From Brugia malayi (lineage: Eukaryota > Nematoda > Chromadorea > Rhabditida > Onchocercidae), in contig NW_025062477.1 of NCBI RefSeq assembly GCF_000002995.4, forward strand, positions 10,822,649 through 10,886,648: DNA of 64,000 bases. The letters run 5' to 3'. Below, piece by piece: positions 49,519 through 64,000 of the stretch. Within the stretch, counting starts at the first letter, position 1, and each line of letters starts with the position of its first letter. The notes under the pieces are model-generated. The model was not told the DNA's origin. It worked only from the letters and a program-made list of their open reading frames with translations, and did no database searches. The position numbers and the translations under genes are program-made.

Positions 49519-50035
49519 CTGAAAATTAATTATTATCAATTTATTCATTAGTTTAATTTTTTCATTGATTTAAAAAAAAAAAAAAAAGATTGTAGTATAT
49601 TTTAAAAATGAACTATCCAACATATATAACGCAATTAGCTTTCCTTTTCTTTCTTTTTGCCGCAAGTCTATATAATACTATCAAAATGATGTATAACTTA
49701 TCAATTTTATAAACAATTTCTTTGATTTAAAGGAAGAAGAAATTAATAACATTATAAATGATTTATTCATTTAAAATAATGATGTTAATATAAAATTGCT
49801 ATCAATTTTTTCATTGTTGTAAATATTTCATTAATTAAAAAATTGAGAATGCAAAGTGAACGCATTATCTTGGCTAACAATTTCAATTTACCATAGGTTT
49901 TAAATAAATAGAAATAGAAAGACGACAAAAAAGCAAAATATGTTTTAAGATAACAGATAAGAATGATGAATTATTTCACTTCTAATAATACTATCAAAAA
50001 AAAAACTATCGACAGCAAAATTTCACATTATTCTC

Positions 50036-52427
50036 TCATTTGAAGATTGGTACGTTCGAAAAACGACCAATACCGCACATAAATACCCCAGCGCGAATAC
50101 GACCGTATCCTTTTTGACCCCATGTAGGGCCCCAACTATAAAATTAGTAATAATAGTTAGCAAATAAATTAAATTAAATTAAATATAGCTTTTGATACAA
50201 CAAAAAATTATTTCAATTTATCTGTCTTGAGCAATATTACGACAAATAATTAAAATATAACAATAACAATTCTTCTTTTATTGTCGTCAATCCATTTTTA
50301 TTTTTTTTTTTAGCCTTTTGCTTTTAACTTATATTAATCAAGACACCATAAGTTTACTATTATTTTTTCATTATTAAAATAAATTCAAAATTTTTCATAC
50401 CTGTTTTTGATGATAAAATATTCCATCCCATTCTGGACACCATAACCAACCGCTATTACCGCATGATTTACTTTTTCTGCATTAGTTGGACATTTTGGAT
50501 CATTATAAATACCGGAAAATTTTTTAGTATTAAAATTATCAAACTGGTTCGAAATTATCAATTTCAAAATTTCTTACCATTTTTTTTTTTTTTTTTCATA
50601 ATTTTTCCTGTAAATTACTTACCACTTCGATAAGCTACAAAACTTTGTAATGACGAATGTAACGATACACAAACTGGTCCATATAGTGCTAGTATCTTCT
50701 TGAGAATTTGTTCATTGCTAGGAGGTAAATAGAATGCATCAGCTAAACCATACTTTCGTCGTTGTGGGGTATTTCTCGGGCATGAAACACTATCATTTTC
50801 CTTATATGGGTAACTCTTATCGGTCTTTACACCGTGCTCAGCAACCCAACGAAAAACCTAAAAATCATTTTTGCTATTAATTATATCATTTTTTACTTAT
50901 ATTTATATTTTATGGATAATAATTAACTAATTAATAATAAAATAACAAATTTCCGCATACCGCAGGTTCATTTCCGCCTCTTCCTTTGCATTTTTCCATT
51001 CCACTACAATCCATTACATCCTGTACTGATAGTTTTACCGGCCGTTTTTTAGTCCTGAGCGCCACATACATTTCAAGCGCTCCTAATGCTGAGAAAATAA
51101 AACACACACCACAACGACCCTAAAATTGATTTCAATTCATAATAACATGTAAATTATTGTTTCATGCAAATAACAAAAAGAAGAAAAGAAACAAACAAAG
51201 AAATAAAAGGAATAAGGAAAATGAGAGAAAAAGATATTAATTTCAATTGGAATTGTTGAAATGAAAAAAATACTTCACTTACTTGATCTGATGCTGGTAG
51301 TACAGTTATTTTCTTTCTATAATCAAAAGACTTTGGTATTGTTGTTGTTATATTTCCTCGGATTATTCTACTTAAATCTCCTTCCGCATATTCAGTCAAA
51401 TTTGGATAATATCCCCGAAGTCTTTCTTTCTCTTCTTCGGTCTGAATAGAAACAACAAATAAAAAGCAAGAAATAAATCGAAATTAGAATAGGAAAAGGT
51501 ATGAAATTAAAAATGAAAGGAAAGGAAAAGAAACAATGAAATGTAATGCATAGCGGTTTTATTATTATTAATATTAATATTATTATCATTATTGTTATTA
51601 TTATTGCTATTATTATTGTTATTATTATTACTATTATTATTATATGCTTGATCCGAATTTTCCAATTTTTTCTTCAGTTATGACCCACCCAATCGCTCAT
51701 TTTGTTCAGATCTACTTTGTATGTTTCCAATCCTTTACTGTAACGCTGGTTATGTTCATCAATCATTTTCAAAGATTGTACAAATTTAAGTAATCGAATT
51801 GGTTCCGGAACAGATGGATCATGTTTTTTGCCTGTAGAAGATAATAAAATGTATGAGAAATCCTGATTGATAAAGAAGCTTCAGCTTTTTTTCAGGTTAG
51901 CTAAAATTTGAAGTTTCTTTTTAAGTTAACATTTTCATACTATTTTGTTTTTTTTGTTTTTTTTGTTTTTTTTTTAGAATGAAAAATGAATTGAAAATGA
52001 AAGAAATGAAAAAAAAACCAATTAACTTACCCATTTTTTTCAGATATGTTTTATACTTCGAATAATGCTGCTGATACAAGGTATGAATTTTACCTGGTGT
52101 GTCATCATTATCCCTGCAGTAAGAATTTGAGATATTTGAAATAATATTCGAATTCATTAAATTTAAAAATTTTCTGAGAATGAAACCAGAAGACCGAAAA
52201 AAAGAATTTATAAAGATTGCAAGAAGAAGGCAGAAACATTAATGAAAATTTTTTAATTCAATTCGTATACCTCACTTTGCATTTCATTTATATTAGCAAT
52301 TTTAGCATTTTTTTTAACTTCTTAAATTTTATTCTATTCCAAAATTAAGGACTTACAGTTCATTAAGTGGATTTGCATAAGTAAGCAAGAGAAAACTGGC
52401 TAAATGTAGAATAAAAAACGCCTTCAT
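50036..52427 (-). CDS. Cathepsin L-like cysteine protease 4 (C1A), 353 aa, active site intact
   Basis: Eight exons: 52427-52357, 52113-52031, 51831-51689, 51441-51283, 51119-50961, 50857-50623, 50512-50401, 50135-50036 (1062 nt). Signal peptide and pro-region exons 1-3 match protease 2, with exon 4 onward increasingly different (YYPNLTEYAEGDLSRIIRG). The active site has Gln152, Cys158 in [10 protein letters not shown], His300 in VNHAVIAVGYG and Asn320 in KNSWGPTWG; Phe follows the catalytic Cys. The last exon is that of protease 1 ([19 protein letters not shown]), so the gene is a patchwork of its relatives. Intron 6 again ends in TTTTCCG rather than AG. It is head-to-head with pseudoprotease 5. 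Its 3' flank is cut 84 bp after the stop by the end of block B. Confidence 0.86.
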
Positions 52428-54473
52428 CAAGTTAGTTAACAATCGGTAAAAATTTTTTTCTTCCTTCAAGGTTCGACCAGCAGAAATTGTCGTTTGGTGT
52501 AGCATTAATGTCAAATTATTGATAAAAGCAATTTTTAAGTAATTATCATTTGCTAATCTTTGATGTTAAAAATATTTTTGATATATTCTTTGCATAACTT
52601 TGCTCAGTTTTCTTATAAATAACTTTTTTTTTCCTTTTGTATAATTTGTCCCAAATTGTTTACAATTTCTGTTGCACAATAATACCAATATTTGTGGTGT
52701 ACTGTAGTTTTTCGTTGTTTGACTGATTAGGGTATTCATTTCAATTTTGAATTTCTGCAGTGATGTAAATATATTTTTAGTAATCAACAATTGTTAAAAA
52801 ATTCTTTTTTAAAAATTTTATATATTCATGTAGCGATTTTTAAACTAACTTATTTCAGAAATGGGAAATGTTGAACATTTTTGGAAATTCAAAAATAAGA
52901 GATGCAAAAATTTAGGATAACCAGATTTGGTTTTTCATGCATGAGCTTGGCTAAGGGAATTTTTGAAATATAATTTATTGTCAAATATAATTTTGCTTAT
53001 ACTTCTTTTTTCGTTTCTTTCAAATTAAAATTCCCTAATGGAATTGTTAATTGAAGAATGGATCAAATCAGTTTTTGTATTATTCATCGTTAGAAGCAAA
53101 TTTTATGATTAGAAAATTTTTGTGATGATTTATGGTCTCTAAATGTATAAAAAATATTGTTAATTAGTTACTTTTGTTTTGCAGGAAATAGGAAACAGTC
53201 AGATCTCAAATTAAGTGATAAGAAATTTTTGGGTTAAATAATACCTTATCAATTACAGACAGAAGTGTCAACAGGAATTGTTTTCCAACCAAAAATCAAC
53301 AGAAGTTGGCAACTTCAAAGGACTTTTTGGGCTTTGCATATTGCAAAATGAGACATTATCTTCTATCACCGCTAAAAGCTTTTCTATTCCTTTCATTTTT
53401 ACAAATTTCCATCTTAAGCTGTAGCAGTCTAATTTATCAGTATGTTTTTTTTTTTTTTCTTTTTTTTTTTCTTAAATTATTATTTTAACAAATTATTAAA
53501 ATCTGAATTGTTAATATTAAAATTAAAAATAGCTTTTTGTATTCAATTTGCTACACTAAAATTTTCATTGAAAAATTTTTTCTGGTCAGCTTCAGCCATT
53601 TAATACTTGGTTTGATAAATTTCACAGTTTGCAATCTTCTAGTGACATTTATTTTGCAGGCAATTCAAAGCATTAAGTCACTCAAAGTTACGTGCATTGT
53701 ATTCGAAACATTATGATGATTATGTGAAATTTGTAACAGAATACAGTAAGTAATTAAAAATTTCATTAGCGGTTTTCTTAATATTTCTTATTTTTATTCG
53801 ACTGGTTTAATTTACTTCACTCATCTCATTTGTAATTTTCAGAATCGTTAATCCGAAGCATTATCACTTTAATTAAAATATGAATTGAATAAGTTGAATC
53901 GACTGCAGATAGTTTTCCTGACCGCTTAAATGATATTATATATTTAAATTTATTAATTATCGTGCAAATTTCACGCATTAATTTTTATTATAATTTGATT
54001 AATTATATTTGAAATGGCTACGTGTCAGCTGCCAAACAGCGCTTTACGTAATTTCCAGCAAAACCACGCATTATTTTAGATTTATCCAAAAAATTCAAAA
54101 CTTATTTCCAATTTCCGCTTTCGTTGTAGAACAAGGAGTTAAGGATAATCGACCGGAACCACATCGCTTGTTGGCTTATGCTAAAAATGTGGAAGAAATT
54201 CAAAAGCATAATGAGTTGTATAAACAAGGCAAATCATCGTTTATGCTTGGCTTAACTGTAATGAGTGATATGGTAAGATGAAAATTTCCATTCCTTAAAA
54301 TATGAAAAAAGAATTTTAATTACAAGTGGTATAAATTATGGTAAATAACATTAAGAAAAGTAATTGCAGTAGATTAATGAATTAATTACAGGCAGAGGAA
54401 GATATGCAGGACGAATTTCCGGTGATCAAATTTAATGATACGGATGATAGCCATATTCCGCAAAATTTAACTG
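51403..54473 (+). repeat. Direct duplication D, copy 2 (5' halves of protease 4 and pseudoprotease 5)
   Basis: Copy of 18410-21470, as described there. It contains exons 1-3 and part of exon 4 of both divergent genes and the shared promoter. Confidence 0.9.
52428..53347. promoter_or_regulatory. Shared 920-bp divergent promoter region, copy 2
   Basis: It lies between the start codons of protease 4 (-) and pseudoprotease 5 (+). It has the same length and apparently the same sequence as 19426-20345, while the genes on both sides have diverged in their later exons. Confidence 0.6.
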
Positions 54474-56746
54474 ATGAAAAATTGAAAGCTGTTAATTGGG
54501 TAACTAAAAAATATGTCACCGCAGTTAGAAATCTCAAAACCAATCGGGTCAGTCTTTTGTTGAATAATCTTTTATACCTGATAGGAATTTAGTAGTTTAA
54601 AAAAAAAAAAAAAAAAAAAAAATGAAAAAAGAAATCAGCAATGATAAAATTATGCTTACAAAAAAGTGTTCTTTATCCAATAAAAGAAGAATGGCAAATG
54701 AGCATTTGAAAATCTTTTTCTACTATTCTTTCTAAAAAAATTTGGGAGAATTTAATTTGACATATGTAAGTAAATTATGGAATATATTATCTTATGAGAA
54801 GCAAAAAATGCGCGCTTTTTTCTTTATCTTCTCTTTTATTTTTTTTCAAATAATTCAGATCGTGTAGAAATTTGTTCTAAATAAAACAATAATTTTGCTA
54901 ATATTCAAATTCTCATTCGTTTATTAATGAAATATTACTTTAAGGGATGTGGTGAAGCTGCTGCCGATGCATTTGTAGGTGTTTTTGAAGCATTAGCTAA
55001 ATCACAAACCAAGAAATTGCGCAAGCTTTCGGTTCAGGAATTAGTCGATTGCAGTGGTCCATGTTCGTTGTTTGGAAGATTCGGAAATGTAATACAGCTT
55101 TTAGACTCACATAATCAGATAGATATAATAAAATCTATCGAAATGAAATGAATTATCTCTGTTCATTTCTGGAGGAAATAAACAGAAAACCGATTAATAC
55201 ATATGAATAATAATTAGTAATTTAATAATAGCAACAACATTGACAATAATGATAATAAAAATATTAGTAATAGTAATAGTAACAATAAACAATAGAGTAG
55301 TATTAAATTTAAGCTGTATGAAATTTTAACAGTGACACAACGCTAATTTTTATTATTTCTTTGCAAAATTATTTCCATATGTATAAAATGATAGCATTTT
55401 ATTTTCATTAAATCAAATTGTTTGGTGATGATCATAAGCAATGAAAACGTTTTATGATAACATTATTATTAATGATAATAAATGATGATAAAATTAATAG
55501 TAATACTAATAATAACAAAGGCTAATTCAAATTATGCAAATATACTATTTCTTTAATATAATTTAAAAGCATAATTCTTCAGTTTTCCGCATATGTTATG
55601 AAAAAGAATGGATTAGTAAGCGAAAAGAGCTATCCATATGGAAAAAAGCATGGGTCATGTGAAATGAAAAGTGCACGATTTGGAAAACCTGTTGCCACCT
55701 TTACAGTAAGCCGTGTTACACCTTTATTATTTAAAGCACTTCTGGCAAAAGGACCGGTGGTTACAAGAATTTTATTGTCAACTAAATTCAGAAATTATAA
55801 AGAAGGTAAGAAAATTTGTTTAATTAAATTTAAAATTTGAAAGAGACGAATGAACAAAAATTGTAAAAAGACGAAAAGTTGAATAAATAAGGTAAAGAAA
55901 AATGATTAAATTTGTAATAATTTAATGCAAATTAAAGAATAATAAAATTTAAGAAGTTTATCTATTATTTTATTATTTAATTAATTTATACCATTTTCAA
56001 CTAAAATTACAAATTTTAGGCATCAATTAGATGTGAATAATTTGCAGGAATATTTAGTGATCAATGCGACGAAGGTTTTTATTCACATACGGTATTAGCG
56101 GTTGGATTTACAAATAATTATATTTTAATTAAAAACAGGCAAAAATTTTCTCTTATTTAAATTTTTTGACTGAATTTTGAACAATTTATTGTGCTATTTT
56201 ATTTTATTTAAATTAGAAGCTTAAAACATATTTTGCTTTTTTGTCGTCTTTCTATTTCTATTTATTTAAAACCTATGGTAAATTGAAATTGTTAGCCAAG
56301 ATAATGCGTTCACTTTGCATTCTCAATTTTTTAATTAATGAAATATTTACAACAATGAAAAAATTGATAGCAATTTTATATTAACATCATTATTTTAAAT
56401 GAATAAATCATTTATAATGTTATTAATTTCTTCTTCCTTTAAATCAAAGAAATTGTTTATAAAATTGATAAGTTATACATCATTTTGATAGTATTATATA
56501 GACTTGCGGCAAAAAGAAAGAAAAGGAAAGCTAATTGCGTTATATATGTTGGATAGTTCATTTTTAAAATATACTACAATCTTTTTTTTTTTTTTTAAAT
56601 CAATGAAAAAATTAAACTAATGAATAAATTGATAATAATTAATTTTCAGTTGGGGCACCGATTGGGGCGAAAAAGGATATATGCGTATTTCGATAAATCC
56701 AAAAGAAAATTGTAATTTATATCTTGAATCACTTGCTGCAATGTGA
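53348..56746 (+). CDS. Papain-like pseudoprotease 5 (catalytic Cys to Ala), 343 aa
   Basis: Eight exons: 53348-53439, 53660-53745, 54130-54272, 54392-54547, 54945-55088, 55583-55805, 56048-56138, 56650-56746 (1032 nt). Exons 1-3, most of exon 4 and exon 8 match pseudoprotease 3; exons 5-7 are clearly different in sequence yet keep frame. At the active site, [12 protein letters not shown] aligns with [13 protein letters not shown] so that the catalytic Cys is Ala164, and the oxyanion Gln is replaced. His295 ([10 protein letters not shown]) and Asn311 (KNSWGTDWG) are kept. As in pseudoprotease 3, the intron 7 donor is GC (AACAG|GCAAAA). The two copies have diverged without stops or frameshifts while both lack the nucleophile, which argues for a retained non-catalytic role. 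AATAAA lies at about 56867. Confidence 0.8.
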
Positions 56747-58637
56747 AAAAAAAGAACAATTCGACTATTCATTTTATTATTATTTGAATTATTATGAAAT
56801 ATCGAAATATCCGAATTTGACTGTAACAAATATAACAAATTAATGCATTCAGTGGTGCGATTACACAATAAAAACATTCATCAGATTAATCATAACTTAT
56901 TGGAATAAAATGAAAGAAAAATTAAATTAGCAGAGAAAAAATAATTATTGAAGCTAGTTTATAGGAGTTGTTAATGAAATGTCAAAAAAATATTTCTCGA
57001 TAAATATTAAAAATTCAAATTCTGTAGTGGAGCTAATAAAAAGGTTCTGAATAACACAATTTTACTTCACTTTTTTTTTCACAGTTGGTCACATATCTTT
57101 GTCATACGACTTTATATATATGGATGCCTACAAAATAAATTTCTCAAATATTTCGAGTTAAAAAATCTTAACGTGAAGACATCAAACGTAAAAAGAGCTA
57201 TCGCAGACGTAAAAAAAACGAATTTCCATGCTTTTTTCCTATTTTCGACATTGCACATATTTTCGATACATTTAGAATATTTGAAAGAAATCAAAAATAA
57301 TCATAATGATTGATGAAAAAAGAATGAAACCATTCACAATTCAGGATTAAAAAAAATTCTAAACTTTATTTATTGGATAGAACTGGAATCTGCAACAACA
57401 ACAAAAAAAATTGTAACCAATAATTTGCAATTTCAACAAACGCATTATGCTGCACTTTCACATATGCATATATTATTATTAATTCAAACTTTTTCAACAA
57501 TATCTCTAAACTATTTCCTTTTAAATTTTAATATTTAAACAAATTTTCTCTTCTGCTAAAGCAAACGCTTTCGCCATTCCTTTGTCCTGTTTAAACATGT
57601 TCAATCAATAAATGGTTAAACTTTTAGCATATAATTTACACTGGAAAAAATTTTCCCTTTTCTTTTCAAAAATGCATGCGGTAAAGGGCTTTGCTCGTTC
57701 GAAAGCTCCTCGGTGACAGTCTTAATCCATAACAATCTGTCCTGAATGATTAAGTTGTGAAATATGGCAAAATTTTGCAGGATTTTTAGCCTATGGTTAA
57801 GAGTGATTTTCAGTTGGTTGAGATAAAAATTATCATTAATCGAAGTTATTGAACAGTACTAGAAAAATTGAGGAAGTAGATTCGAGGGAGCAGTGATCGC
57901 GAACCAATTTCCCACCTCTTTTAAGCGCGTGATTACCCGTAAATAAAGAGTTGTACCCTAATGGATGACCTTTACTCTTTTTACAGTTAAAGTTAGATTT
58001 TAATGCTACATCAATTATTTATAAAAGTAAATGCCACACTGGAAGACCTTTACAATTCTCAAAGCAAAGGATGAAATAAAGAGTAGACAACTTACCTGTC
58101 AACAATCAAATCTGTATTTGGCTATCAAGTCGAGAAGACTTTACCAATAATTAATAATTTTGATAATGTATGTAGTTCGTACATTTTTTTCCTTAATTAG
58201 AAAAAATTTTCCATTAAAAATTAAGAGCAATTTTCAACACATAATCAATGTAGAGCAATTCAACACATTCTTTGTTGCAAATGAATATTGAGAACGGATT
58301 TCTCAATTGAAACGGAGAGAGATCTAGAAAAGGTGACCTAATCAAAGCATACCTCCACTTTCCACCTGGTTGACTAATCGCAGCAATAGACATTTTCTGA
58401 TCGAATAGAAAAAAAAAAAAAAACTCATGGGCTCTACTCTAACTGTCCACGTAACTTATCACGACTCAACATCAACAGTGCTGCCTTCATGAAATTTGTC
58501 GCCATGAAGAAGCCAATAACTTATAATGCTTGCGTAGAAGATTTAAAAAAATTTATATTTGAGAGAGGTTATATATGGGGTAATAGGAATATAATAATTC
58601 CTTTATCAACAGAAGCAGTATTGCAATAAATTATTGG

Positions 58638-60213
58638 TTGAGAAAAATTGAAGCAAAAGTAGTGGAAGTCCCTTTTTGTGGGATCGAATTGTCTCTTCGG
58701 TTGAATTCTCCTGATTTCCGATGAAATCCTTTGCTCCACTCAATGACCTCTCCTTATATAGCAAGCAATATATGCAAACAAAGTATATGATCTACAATAA
58801 GTTGAACTGCCGAAAAAATAATAGGTTTGAAAAAGAGCTGTTGACCACCTGGTTTAGAAGCAAATCTAATCACTAGCTGATAAGCCCTTAAAACAAAAGT
58901 TGTTAACCTCGTAGATTCCAACATAATTTACATAACAATGGTGTCAACTAAATGAGGAGCTGATACCGTGTCAACAATATATGAAAGATTTACAGCCTAA
59001 ACATAAGATGGGAACAAAGTGAAGTAACTTTTTGGTCAGAAGAGTAGATGATCTAGTTATGTTCACTTGACTTACTTTAGGTTTGTAGAACTTGAACTGA
59101 ATTCTTGTCTACGAGCAAGATCAACCCAGATATCGTTTATTTTCTTTATAAATGTGAATCGATATAACATACAGTTGAATAATTGAAAGAATGACAGAAT
59201 AAATGGTACTGTTGAGTAGGAGGACGAGAAGACTGCCATCGATCGTTTCTTTGTTATTAACTGATTAGAGAAGATTTTTAAGGGTGTAGGAAGTGGGTTT
59301 GGCTAACATTTACAATGAAGAACAAAGAAGACAGATGTACATTTACTATTTGAGGTTTAGATAAAGCATTCATTGTTTCAAAAAAATGGGATATAACAAA
59401 GGAATAACGAATTTGGTTTATAGGATGAATCATTAGCATTATTCTTGGTGTGTAATACTTTTTAGGTTTTTTGATAATAGTTGCCAGTATATTCACTTAT
59501 AAATCAGAGATATAGTTTTGAAATGATTGCAAGTGAAAGATTGCAGTCAAGTTTTATCAATATCTGTTATCTCCGATACCTCGGAAACCAGAAAGCTATC
59601 TCTTGTAGTTTTATAAACATACCTGCAAACAAGGTCCAAGTAGTGTCACCACCAAATATAAGCATTTTTTATAGATGTCTTTATCTTCATATGTACAGAA
59701 ATGCGTCCTTTTTCGTTCATTCGCTAATTTAAGCACTTAAATTTCCATTTTTAGCTATAATCATTTATGTTAACAAGCAAGAGAGAGAGAAAGAGAGAGA
59801 AGTCAAAGTATATTATCCTATCAAAAATAATGTGCATTGTGAATAATTCCACTATTTGCAAACATAATCTGAATATGATGGTGTGCTGAAAGCTTAGAAA
59901 TGTAGAAAACTACAGTTCCGTTCAGTTAAAAATAACAGTTAAACAGTTAAAAATAACAGTTAACAGTAAACATTAGCAGAAATTTATCTTTCTTTAAAGC
60001 TAACAAGCTTACTTTAACTTTCTCCTTTAAGCTTTCTGTTTTTAATGCTTTCATAAATTTCGTTTCCCCTTGATTCCTGCAAAGTAAAATTGCTGTAATT
60101 TGAGGGATTGTGAAGTAAATAATTACAAGAAAGAATGTCGATGAATTTTCATAAACCTTATAAACTGATACAAAACCGCCCTCGCCAAGTTTTACAACAA
60201 CAATCCATGTCCA
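58638..60213 (-). pseudogene. CK1/TTBK-like protein kinase pseudogene, copy C
   Basis: Same relic as in blocks A and B. The in-frame TAA is at 59739-59737, showing that the gene was already dead before the block was multiplied. Confidence 0.6.
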
Positions 60214-60504
60214 CTACCCGATCCTTTTCATAAAGATATAGTAAATAATAACGAACTTTGCTAGAATGACTTTCTCCTTATTACTTTATTGTGGAGAGAA
60301 ATATTATCAATAATATTAATTATTTATATGAATTATTAATTACAGGGTATGTTCTTGGTACAATTCAACTGATACCATTTTGTTCTAACTCAATACTACT
60401 GTTACAACCTGTACTGAAGAGATTGCAATTTGCGTAGCATGCAACGTGGTTTTCCGCAATAAAAGTGACATCAAATGTTGGTTGGTCTGTGTAGGGAAGA
60501 TATG

Positions 60505-60537
60505 TACATGTGACCTACATGTGACCTACATGTGACG
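60505..60537. promoter_or_regulatory. Triple 11-bp E-box repeat, copy C
   Basis: Same three TACATGTGAC units, about 210 bp upstream of the synthetase start codon in block C. Confidence 0.45.
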
Positions 60538-60747
60538 TTTTGGTAGCTAGAAATTAAGTCGGTCTGAGCTGTTAGAAAGGAGGAACTGTTGATAAATGAT
60601 TTGTAATGATTAAGACAGTTCATTGAAATGTGCACTTCTTCTCGAATTATTGCGTAACACTGTAAACATTTGTTTTTATTGCTTTTGAATGATTAGTTAT
60701 TTAAATATGCTATTTTTTAAGGTAATTAATTGAAGAAGGTTGTTGTA

Positions 60748-64000
<3,253 letters not shown>

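Overview
The window is nuclear DNA of a filarial nematode, most likely Brugia or a close relative. It is very AT-rich, and its genes are split into many short exons with nematode-style TTTTAG/TTTCAG acceptors. It carries a 548-residue cytoplasmic asparaginyl-tRNA synthetase that reads like the filarial enzyme known as a major antigen. No bacterial, viral or CRISPR feature was seen. All gene models were built by hand by joining exons at in-phase splice sites.

Region 1 (1-12.5 kb) is ordinary single-copy DNA. It holds a 118-bp tandem repeat, the 3' end of a KRIT1-like FERM-domain gene (+), a long gene-poor stretch, then on the minus strand a tail-anchored MSP-domain (VAP-like) protein and ribosomal protein L24.

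Region 2 (12.5-23.7 kb) starts a lineage-specific cluster of papain-family (C1A) cysteine-protease genes. Protease 1 and protease 2 (both -) keep the Gln/Cys/His/Asn active-site set. Head-to-head with protease 2 lies a divergent paralogue (+) in which the catalytic Cys is Ala and the oxyanion Gln is gone: a predicted pseudoprotease. The same head-to-head pair occurs again at 50.0-56.7 kb (protease 4 and pseudoprotease 5) with a 920-bp intergenic region of the same length and apparently the same sequence.

Region 3 is a set of near-identical large repeats. Block A (about 23.54-34.95 kb) carries a decayed casein-kinase-1/TTBK-like kinase pseudogene (-), the asparaginyl-tRNA synthetase gene (+) and a degenerate tandem array. 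Block B (38.16-49.95 kb) is the inverted copy. Block C (56.2-64.0 kb, cut by the window edge) is a third copy in A orientation. The 3.2-kb spacer between A and B holds exons 5-8 of a beheaded protease gene and a diverged kinase-pseudogene fragment. Duplication breakpoints fall inside protease introns and flanks.

The most notable observations are: (i) duplicated head-to-head pairs of an intact protease and a Cys-to-Ala pseudoprotease; (ii) patchwork identity, in which promoters, signal-peptide exons and some introns are unchanged while the exons for the mature protease differ; (iii) a conserved non-AG 3' splice site in all four active-type protease copies; and (iv) the inverted triplication of a tRNA-synthetase gene. 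Repeat identity is so high that assembly artefact (uncollapsed haplotypes) must be excluded before the triplication is accepted as biology.
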